Part shown: positions 1 through 5,801 of the stretch, one piece after another
How the letters are laid out: each line of letters begins with the position of its first letter
Position numbering within the stretch: position 1 is the stretch's first letter
Translations under genes and position numbers: made by a program
From: Holophagae bacterium
GTDB taxonomy: Bacteria > Acidobacteriota > Thermoanaerobaculia > Thermoanaerobaculales > Sulfomarinibacteraceae
NCBI GenBank assembly: GCA_030609785.1
Contig: JAUWTC010000048.1
Span: 1 to 10,329 of the forward strand
Length of the DNA stretch: 10,329 nucleotides
Direction: 5' to 3'
Notes under the pieces: model-generated
Told to the model about the DNA's origin: nothing
What the model saw: only the letters and a program-made list of their open reading frames with translations
Databases searched by the model: none

Positions 1-1
1 C

Positions 2-244
2 AGGATTTCGGTCACGGTGTTGGACCACCGGATGGAACCGACTGCCTTCGGTATTCCCAACCAGAATCTCCGTTTGGATCTCCGGCCGCTGGTGTTGGAG
101 CGAGCGGGTTCCAATGGCGCGAAAGAGATATTAAGAACGCGGGTTGTGCTGTCTCAGAACCAGGAGGTGGTCATCGGTGCGGGCGAAGCCGAGGACAGTG
201 ACCAGGGTCTGGTACTGATCATCAAGGCGTTACCGGAAGGATAG
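2..244 (+). CDS. C-terminal end of an unidentified protein (5' truncated by window edge)
   Basis: The reading frame is open from the first bases of the window to a TAG at 242-244, giving about 80 residues. A GTG at 17 could be read as a start, but nothing upstream marks it as one, and the frame continues to the window edge, so this is most likely the 3' end of a longer gene. The visible sequence alternates short hydrophobic and polar stretches typical of beta strands (for example LRLDLRPLVLE and EVVIGAGEAEDSDQGLVLIIKA) and has no membrane segment or cysteine. I do not recognise the family. Its last codons contain the GGAAGGA ribosome binding site (235-241) of the next gene and the gap is only 4 nt, so it is probably co-transcribed with the secretion operon and may be an accessory part of it. 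That link is inference from position alone. Confidence 0.6.
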   Translation, partial: RISVTVLDHRMEPTAFGIPNQNLRLDLRPLVLERAGSNGAKEILRTRVVLSQNQEVVIGAGEAEDSDQGLVLIIKALPEG

Positions 245-248
245 GCGC

Positions 249-1457
249 GTGCCCGAGTTCGTCTGTCGTTTGGGGACTCCTGACGGGAAAGTCCTGGAGA
301 GCCGGCGAATGGCCGGGTCGGAGGAGGCCCTGCGCCACGAGTTGGAGGCCGAAGGGCTTCACATCTTTTCGGTAACCCGGGCCGGTTCGGCGATGGGCAT
401 TCCCTTCCTGAGGCGTCGCGAAAAGGTGCCCAGCGTCGATTTCCTCCTGTTCAATACACAGCTGAGAACCCTTCTCCATGCGGGTCTCCCGCTGGCACAA
501 TCGCTGGAATTGCTCAAGGCCCAACAGACCGCTCCCCACTTCAAGGCCCTTCTGGACAAGGTTCACCAGCAGGTGACGACCGGCGTCGCTCTGTCCGACG
601 CATTTCTCTCGCTGGGGGACGTCTTCCCGCGGCTGTACTCCAACACCCTTCGCGCCGGAGAGCAATCGGGCGAGCTGGAAAGTGTGCTCCAACGATTCGT
701 CGAGTATCAACGCATCGTCGAGGAGATGCGGAAGAAAATCGTCGCCGCCTTGACCTACCCGGCGGTGCTGGTCTTGTTGTCGGTCTGCCTGATTATTCTC
801 TTGGTGGCCAAGGTCATCCCCAGCTTCGCCGGGTTCTACGTCTCATTCGACAGTGAGTTGCCTCTGGTGACCAGGTCCGTGTTGGGGCTTTCCGACTTCG
901 TGCAGGGCAATTTCTTCCTGTTGGTCTTGGCGGGGATCGCGGCGGTAGTGTCCTTCAAGGCATGGGTACGGACTCCCACCGGACGGTTGATCACTGACCG
1001 GTGGCGACTCAAGGTTCCACTGGTCGGGCGGCTGGCACATCTGTTCGCCCTGTCTCAGTTCAGCCGTTCACTCTCGGTTCTGTTGGGAGGGGGGACCCCG
1101 ATGGTGCCGGCACTGGACACCGCGGCATCCTCAATTAACAACATGTGGATCTCAAAGTTACTGATGGGCTGCGTTCAGGAGGTCAGGGAAGGCCGACCCC
1201 TGTCGGACTCGGTCGAGGATACGAGGGTTGCGCCGGCAATGGCGCTGGCGATGATGCGGGTCGGCGAGGCGACCGGCGCCCTCCCGGAAATGTTGGTCCA
1301 CACCTCGGAGTTCTTCGACGAGGAGATCGAGTTTGCGCTGGGCCGAATGGTCGCCCTGTTCGAGCCGATGATCCTCATTGTGATGGGCGTCGTAGTCGCC
1401 GGCCTGTTGCTGGCAGTGTATTATCCCCTGCTCACGTTGGTGACGAAGATAGGGTAG
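249..1457 (+). CDS. Type II secretion / type IV pilus inner-membrane platform protein (GspF/PilC family)
   Basis: 402 residues, the usual length for GspF/PilC. This polytopic inner-membrane protein is the platform on which the assembly ATPase acts to extract pilins from the membrane. Two repeated T2SSF domains are visible. The first is at about residues 66-190, with RTLLHAGLPL at 73-82 and a later RAGEQSGELESVL motif. The second is at about 270-394, with SRSLSVLLGGGTP and RVGEATGALPEML motifs. Three hydrophobic helices are predicted at about 172-192, 222-239 and 374-394, the normal topology. The GTG start at 249 is supported by GGAAGGA at 235-241 with 7 nt spacing. The next gene, the ATPase, begins 4 nt after the stop, and these two products are expected to interact directly. 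GspF and PilC cannot be told apart by sequence alone, so no symbol is given. Confidence 0.95.
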   Translation: MPEFVCRLGTPDGKVLESRRMAGSEEALRHELEAEGLHIFSVTRAGSAMGIPFLRRREKVPSVDFLLFNTQLRTLLHAGLPLAQSLELLKAQQTAPHFKALLDKVHQQVTTGVALSDAFLSLGDVFPRLYSNTLRAGEQSGELESVLQRFVEYQRIVEEMRKKIVAALTYPAVLVLLSVCLIILLVAKVIPSFAGFYVSFDSELPLVTRSVLGLSDFVQGNFFLLVLAGIAAVVSFKAWVRTPTGRLITDRWRLKVPLVGRLAHLFALSQFSRSLSVLLGGGTPMVPALDTAASSINNMWISKLLMGCVQEVREGRPLSDSVEDTRVAPAMALAMMRVGEATGALPEMLVHTSEFFDEEIEFALGRMVALFEPMILIVMGVVVAGLLLAVYYPLLTLVTKIG

Positions 1458-1461
1458 GTTA

Positions 1462-3105
1462 ATGGCAACGAACGAACACATGGACACCGCGCTGGAGATG
1501 CTCGAGCACGAGGTTGAGGTCGAGGTCGGGAGCGATATCGCCGAGGCGAAACAGTTGGCCGAGGATTTTGGCCTGCCGTTCGACCCTCTGGATGAATTTC
1601 ACGTTGACGCCGAACTCTTCCGGACGATCCCCGTGGACGTGATGCTGCGCTACCACTTTCTACCCCAGGCTCTCGAGGGCGGAGTCTTGAAGGTCGTCAT
1701 GGCCGATCCGACCAACGTCGTCGATGTCAACGAGATCGAGATGCTGCTTGCCTTGCCGCTGGATGTCGTGGTCGGACCGCGGTCCCAGATCGCAGACATT
1801 CTGGAAAAATCCGAGTCGACTCAGCGGGTCTTGGATCAAGCGACCGAGGGCTTTCAGCTTCAACTGGTGCAGGATTCCGAGGATGGCGAAGAGGTGCTGT
1901 CGATTGACAGCATTACGGCGGACCAGAGTCCGATCATCCGCTTGGTCGACACGATCTTGTTCAACGCGATCCAGCGTCGGGCTTCGGACATCCACATCGA
2001 AACCCAGGAGCGTGAGGTTGTCGTCAAATACAGGATCGACGGCGTGCTTTACCAGGCAATGAAGGCGATCGACAAACGCCACCACTCGACGATCACCAGT
2101 CGGATCAAGGTCGTGTCCGAGTTGGACATCGCCGAAAAGCGCGTTCCCCAGGACGGGCGTTTCAAGGTACGGATGGCGGGACGGACGATCGACTTCCGTG
2201 TTTCGATCATGCCGACCGTGCACGGTGAGGACGCGGTGATCCGTATCCTGGACAAGGAGAGCACCAACGAGGAGTTCAAGACCCTGGACCTCAGCGTGTT
2301 GGGCCTCGAAGAAGACACTCGTCGGCAGCTGCGGAAGTTCATCAACGAACCCTACGGCATGGTTTTGGTCACGGGCCCAACCGGTTCGGGGAAGACGACC
2401 ACTTTGTACGCGTGCCTGGCGGAGATTCTCTCGTCTGAGGACAAGATCGTTACGATCGAGGATCCGGTCGAGTATCAGATGGCCGGCGTGACACAGATTC
2501 CCGTCAACGAGAAGAAGGGCCTGACCTTTGCGCGGGGCCTGCGTTCGATCCTCCGTCACGATCCGGACAAGGTGATGGTCGGTGAGATTCGAGACGAGGA
2601 GACCGCGGGCATCGCCGTTCAGGCGGCCCTGACCGGCCACCTGGTCTTCACTACCGTTCACGCCAACAACGTCGTCGACGTCATCGGGAGATTCCTCAAC
2701 ATGAACGTCGACCTCTATAACTTCGTATCGGCCCTCAACTGCGTCTTGGCGCAGCGATTGGTCCGGAAAATATGCCCCCACTGCAAGCGGCAGGGCAAGG
2801 TCAGTGACGAATTGCTGGAAGATTCCGGCCTCGAACCGGACCGCTACCAAGATTTTGTCTTCTACGAAGGGGCCGGCTGCATCGAGTGCAACGGCACCGG
2901 TTTCCGTGGGCGGTTGGCGATTGCCGAGTTGCTCAATCTGTCGGACAACATCCGGCAGCTGATTCTCGATCGGCGACCGGCGGCGGAGATCAAGAGGGCA
3001 GCCAAGGCTGAAGGCATGCGTTTTTTGAGGGAATCCGCCCTGCAAAAAGTGTTCGCAGGGGAAACCACCCTTCATGACATCAACAAGGTGACGTTCGTCG
3101 AATGA
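1462..3105 (+). CDS. Type IV filament assembly ATPase (GspE/PilB family)
   Basis: 547 residues, normal for GspE/PilB. This cytoplasmic hexameric ATPase powers pseudopilus or pilus extension. An N-terminal T2SSE_N-like domain spans about residues 28-120. The ASDIHIE motif (174-180) marks the start of the N2 domain. Next come a Walker A GPTGSGKTTT (305-314, Lys311), an Asp box IEDPVE (332-337), a Walker B region VMVGEIRDEE (371-380, catalytic Glu375) and a His box TGHLVFTTVHAN (391-402). A zinc-binding tetracysteine is present as CPHC (438-441) and CIEC (473-476). All key residues are intact, so activity is expected. The tetracysteine and the N-terminal domain indicate an assembly enzyme, not a PilT retraction ATPase. 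The ATG at 1462 has only a weak upstream purine stretch (AGGG/TAGG). Its TGA overlaps the ATG of the following PilM-like gene by 4 bp. Confidence 0.97.
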   Translation: MATNEHMDTALEMLEHEVEVEVGSDIAEAKQLAEDFGLPFDPLDEFHVDAELFRTIPVDVMLRYHFLPQALEGGVLKVVMADPTNVVDVNEIEMLLALPLDVVVGPRSQIADILEKSESTQRVLDQATEGFQLQLVQDSEDGEEVLSIDSITADQSPIIRLVDTILFNAIQRRASDIHIETQEREVVVKYRIDGVLYQAMKAIDKRHHSTITSRIKVVSELDIAEKRVPQDGRFKVRMAGRTIDFRVSIMPTVHGEDAVIRILDKESTNEEFKTLDLSVLGLEEDTRRQLRKFINEPYGMVLVTGPTGSGKTTTLYACLAEILSSEDKIVTIEDPVEYQMAGVTQIPVNEKKGLTFARGLRSILRHDPDKVMVGEIRDEETAGIAVQAALTGHLVFTTVHANNVVDVIGRFLNMNVDLYNFVSALNCVLAQRLVRKICPHCKRQGKVSDELLEDSGLEPDRYQDFVFYEGAGCIECNGTGFRGRLAIAELLNLSDNIRQLILDRRPAAEIKRAAKAEGMRFLRESALQKVFAGETTLHDINKVTFVE

Positions 3106-4019
3106 ACTGGAAGACGCTGTTTTTAACCCCTCCGCCGGACACAGTCTGGAGCCTGGACGGCCACAGGGTGGTTGTTGTACACCGGGACCGCAAGACTGGC
3201 GACCGTTGTGCCGCGGTCGATGTGCCAAAGGACCTGTTCGAAATGGGAGTTGCCGGCCTCCAGAGTGTGGACGTGCAACGCCTGACGGGTCTCTTGACCT
3301 CACTTCAGGAGAGGATCAACGGCGCCCGCCGGGTGGCCGTTGTCATTCCCACCCACTGGGTTCGATGCTTCTTGATGGAGGCTGAGGAATTGCCTCGCCG
3401 TCAGGCCGACCTCCAGGACGTACTTCGGTGGCGTCTGAAAAAGCTCCTGCCGGTTGCTCCGGCCAATCTCCGCATCGCGGCTTCAATCCAGAGTCCCGAG
3501 GGAGACCACAAGCAGGTGCTCTGTTCTGCAGTGTCCGAGAAGGCGGTCGCCCAGTTGGAGAGCGCTTTTGAGGGCGCAGGGATCAGCCCAGGACTGGTGT
3601 TGCCCAGGGTCTTTGCCTTGGTGATGGAACCGGTGTCCTTGGGCACCCGCCGGGTGATTGTGCAACAGGAGGACTCGGTGCTGTCGATGGCGTTTGTCGC
3701 CGGAGGTGGCGTGCGTTTGATCAGAACCAAGCCTTTGCCACAGTCCGGAGGATCCTGGGGAGGCGTGGAAAGGGAGGTCGGCCTGGCGATGAGCTACATC
3801 CGGACCACGATGGCGATCGACGGTGATTTCGAAGCTGTCGTCAGTGCGTCTGATGAGGACACAGTCCGATCGATTGCCGGATTGCTCGAGGGACAGCCGG
3901 GTGTTTCGGTTCGTGTCCCCGAGGTGCAGCAGGTCTGTCCAGATGCCCACTTGGCGGCGACCCTGGGAAGTGCCCGGCTTGCACCGATAGCGGCCGTTCT
4001 GGACGGGGGGGCGCCGTGA
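3102..4019 (+). CDS. PilM-like / GspL cytoplasmic-domain-like actin-fold protein
   Basis: 305 residues with no membrane segment. Its position, directly after the ATPase and before PilN- and PilO-like genes, is the PilM position. The layout is consistent with the actin-like fold of PilM and the cytoplasmic part of GspL: a mid-region with a run of paired acidic and basic residues (RRQADLQDVLRWRLKKLLPV, about 103-122), then a strand-rich C-terminal half. PilM normally binds the cytoplasmic N-terminus of PilN and links the ATPase to the periplasmic ring. The N-terminus (WSLDGHRVVVVHRD) is only a degenerate version of the phosphate-binding DIGS-type loop of PilM, and the protein is somewhat shorter than typical PilM (about 350). 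The start is the ATG in an ATGA overlap with the ATPase stop, with AAGGTGA about 9 nt upstream. The assignment rests on context plus general resemblance. Confidence 0.75.
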   Translation: MNWKTLFLTPPPDTVWSLDGHRVVVVHRDRKTGDRCAAVDVPKDLFEMGVAGLQSVDVQRLTGLLTSLQERINGARRVAVVIPTHWVRCFLMEAEELPRRQADLQDVLRWRLKKLLPVAPANLRIAASIQSPEGDHKQVLCSAVSEKAVAQLESAFEGAGISPGLVLPRVFALVMEPVSLGTRRVIVQQEDSVLSMAFVAGGGVRLIRTKPLPQSGGSWGGVEREVGLAMSYIRTTMAIDGDFEAVVSASDEDTVRSIAGLLEGQPGVSVRVPEVQQVCPDAHLAATLGSARLAPIAAVLDGGAP

Positions 4020-4591
4020 TCGTTGCCAACCTCGCCTCCAAGCCTCGTTTTAACACGCGGCCGGTGTGGATTCTGACTGGAGCCGCCGTCCTGATCGGCC
4101 TGGTTCTGACCGCCGTCAACATCAGACTCTTCCTCTCCAGCAACCAGACGTTGGAGGAGCAGATCGTTCGGCGGGATATGCTGCAGCTCCGCAGGGATGC
4201 GCTGGGCGGAGAGTTTTCGGGTCACTCAGCCGTGTTGGACCAAGTACCGTGGCAAAGCCTGGGCGCCCGAATCGAGTTGGTCAACGAAGTCCTGGCGGAG
4301 CATCGCTTTTCCTGGTCTGATCTCCTGGATCATTTGGCCGAGGTCCTTCCGTGGCAGGTCAGGGTAGTGTCCGTTTCGCCGTCTCTGGACGACGATGGTG
4401 TGACTTTGGATTTGGAAGCCGTATCGAAGGACCGGGAAGGTTTTCTGGACCTTTTGGATCGTATGGTTGCTGACCCCTATTTTGACGACCCGCTGCCCAG
4501 TCGTGAGACCTGGCCGGAAGGTGGGCAATCGTCCGAGTACCTCTTCAGGATGCGGGTCGTGTACCTTCCGGAAGGGGAGGTCGACCAGTGA
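4016..4591 (+). CDS. PilN-like inner-membrane alignment subcomplex protein
   Basis: 191 residues. It has a short cytoplasmic N-terminus (MIVANLASKPRFN), one membrane helix at about residues 17-38, a short helical stretch after it (about 42-65) and a periplasmic alpha/beta domain with the FSWSDLLDHLAEVLPWQV motif common in PilN proteins. The NLASKPRFN segment lies where PilN carries its conserved INLL-type PilM-binding motif. PilN pairs with PilO to form the periplasmic scaffold of type IV pilus machines, equivalent to the periplasmic half of GspL. The start is GTG within a 4-bp GTGA overlap with the PilM-like gene, and a run of seven G lies just upstream as a possible ribosome binding site. 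The 3' end overlaps the PilO-like gene by 4 bp. The family call is well supported by architecture and order; fine function is inferred. Confidence 0.85.
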   Translation: MIVANLASKPRFNTRPVWILTGAAVLIGLVLTAVNIRLFLSSNQTLEEQIVRRDMLQLRRDALGGEFSGHSAVLDQVPWQSLGARIELVNEVLAEHRFSWSDLLDHLAEVLPWQVRVVSVSPSLDDDGVTLDLEAVSKDREGFLDLLDRMVADPYFDDPLPSRETWPEGGQSSEYLFRMRVVYLPEGEVDQ

Positions 4592-5232
4592 ATTCCCGTC
4601 TTCTTCCTTGGATTCGCCTGGCAGCGGTTTGGATTCTCGCCGTTGCCTTCTGTCTGGCGGCGCTGGGAATTCTGATCTGGCAGACCTCCGGTCCAATGGG
4701 GCGCCGAGGTCTGATCGAAAACCATATTGAGCAGTTGAATCAGGAGATCGACCGTTTGGACTTTATCACCCAGCAGGCCCGAGCGGAGCGCGACCAAGTC
4801 GCGAAGACCGGAGAGACCCTGGAGCGCATCGACGGCGAGTTGTTCGGCAAATTGGACGATCGCATGACGGCGGTGCTGCGGGAGGTTGGTGCGGCCTCAC
4901 GGGGTGCCGGGTTATTACCCGACGGATTCTCATACCGGGAGGTCGTCAACAGCAAGACCGGCGGTGTGCGTTTCGGTATCGTGTTCTCGGTCGAGGGCAC
5001 CTATGAACAGATTCGCTCCCTGCTTGGAAGCCTCCAGGCCAGTCCCCAGTTCTTGATCATCGACAGCATCTCGTTCAAGGGCGAAGAAGACGCCAGGTCT
5101 CAGACCCTGTCGATTCGGCTCCAGGTATCGACCTACCTGGCCGAGGCTGAGATCGGGAAGTTGCGCGTTTTGGTCGACCGAACGCGGCTGGAAGTGCCTG
5201 TTGCGACTCCGGAAGCGGAGAATGCTTCATGA
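4588..5232 (+). CDS. PilO-like inner-membrane alignment subcomplex protein
   Basis: 214 residues. There is a short N-terminal cytoplasmic segment, a membrane helix at about residues 9-31, a charged coiled-coil-like region at about 40-85, and a C-terminal periplasmic domain with the GVRFGIVFSVEGTYEQIRSLLGSL segment, which matches the ferredoxin-like PilO/GspM fold. PilO heterodimerises with PilN through coiled coils and contacts PilP. The start is GTG in a GTGA overlap with the PilN-like gene, supported by a strong GGGGAGG ribosome binding site at 4574-4580 with 7 nt spacing. The C-terminal tail (ATPEAENAS) is short and polar. GspM is the type II secretion counterpart and cannot be excluded by sequence alone, but the PilM-N-O-P order favours PilO. 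Confidence 0.85.
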   Translation: MNSRLLPWIRLAAVWILAVAFCLAALGILIWQTSGPMGRRGLIENHIEQLNQEIDRLDFITQQARAERDQVAKTGETLERIDGELFGKLDDRMTAVLREVGAASRGAGLLPDGFSYREVVNSKTGGVRFGIVFSVEGTYEQIRSLLGSLQASPQFLIIDSISFKGEEDARSQTLSIRLQVSTYLAEAEIGKLRVLVDRTRLEVPVATPEAENAS

Positions 5233-5801
5233 AGAAGCCCGAGAACCTTCGGTTGCTGATTCTAGTCGGGATCCTGGTGGTCATCGGCGGCTGGTTCCTC
5301 ATCCGCGCGATGAGCGAGGGAGGCCTTGCCGGCGGTGAAAGCCGGGCTGAAGACCTCGCGTGGCAACCACATTCGTTGCCGACGCTGGGTTCGATCGAGG
5401 TTGGCGACGGTGTTGGCTCCGAGGCCCCCGCCGATCGGAATCCCTTCCTCTATGGACCGCCTCCGACGGCGACCCCAGATCCCCGTCCGAAGGCGACTCC
5501 GGTACCCGTGCCGACTCGGCGGCCTCGGCCGTCTCGTCCGTCCCCAACCCCGACGCCGCCCGGTTGGGTGCGTCCACCCGATTTCACCATGGAATACCTG
5601 GGAAATTTTGGCCCGCCTGGACGGCGAGTTGCCGTGTTTCGTAAGAAGGTGGACGATGGCGCCGAGATCAAGGTGGCGCTCGAGGGCGGGGTCTTCGAGA
5701 CGAAGTTCATTGTTCGGACCATTGATCTGGAGTCGGTCGTGATCGGCTTTGTGGGTTTTCCGGAGAAGGAGATTAAGCGTGTTCCGTTGGCACAAGAGTA
5801 A
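5229..5801 (+). CDS. PilP/GspC-like periplasmic linker protein with proline-rich spacer
   Basis: 190 residues. A membrane helix at about residues 8-25 is followed by a flexible periplasmic region, an RNPF motif (70-73) of the kind seen in PilP and GspC, and a proline-rich spacer (77-117) made largely of X-Pro and Pro-Thr repeats. A small beta domain (about 119-190) begins with a YLGNFGP segment, typical of the PilP/GspC homology region that contacts the secretin N0 domain. Unlike classical PilP there is no lipobox cysteine, so it appears anchored by a transmembrane helix as GspC is. The ATG start is in a 4-bp ATGA overlap with the PilO-like gene, and GGAAGCGGAG at 5211-5220 is a good ribosome binding site. 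The gene's last 23 bp overlap the secretin start. Its role is to bridge the inner-membrane complex to the outer-membrane secretin. Confidence 0.85.
   Translation: MKKPENLRLLILVGILVVIGGWFLIRAMSEGGLAGGESRAEDLAWQPHSLPTLGSIEVGDGVGSEAPADRNPFLYGPPPTATPDPRPKATPVPVPTRRPRPSRPSPTPTPPGWVRPPDFTMEYLGNFGPPGRRVAVFRKKVDDGAEIKVALEGGVFETKFIVRTIDLESVVIGFVGFPEKEIKRVPLAQE
5762..5771 (+). promoter_or_regulatory. Ribosome binding site that fixes the secretin start
   Basis: GGAGAAGGAG lies inside the end of the PilP-like gene, with its AGGAG core 7 nt before the GTG at 5779. No comparable Shine-Dalgarno sequence precedes the alternative TTG at 5749 or the ATG at 5812. Starting at 5779 gives a clean lipoprotein signal peptide. 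Confidence 0.75.

Noticed and set aside
1660..3303. 547-codon open frame on the minus strand opposite the ATPase gene
   Set aside because: The plus strand in the same place encodes all GspE/PilB motifs. The antisense product is rich in Arg, Asp, Gly and Leu with no recognisable domain, as expected for an antisense frame in GC-rich DNA.
4564..4575. 12-bp perfect palindrome CCTTCCGGAAGG overlapping the pilO ribosome binding site
   Set aside because: It has no loop, so it cannot form a stable RNA hairpin, and it lies within PilN coding sequence; most likely chance.
5749..5778. TTG at 5749 as secretin start
   Set aside because: It adds an Arg-rich stretch before the signal peptide and lacks a ribosome binding site; GTG at 5779 has GGAGAAGGAG at ideal spacing.
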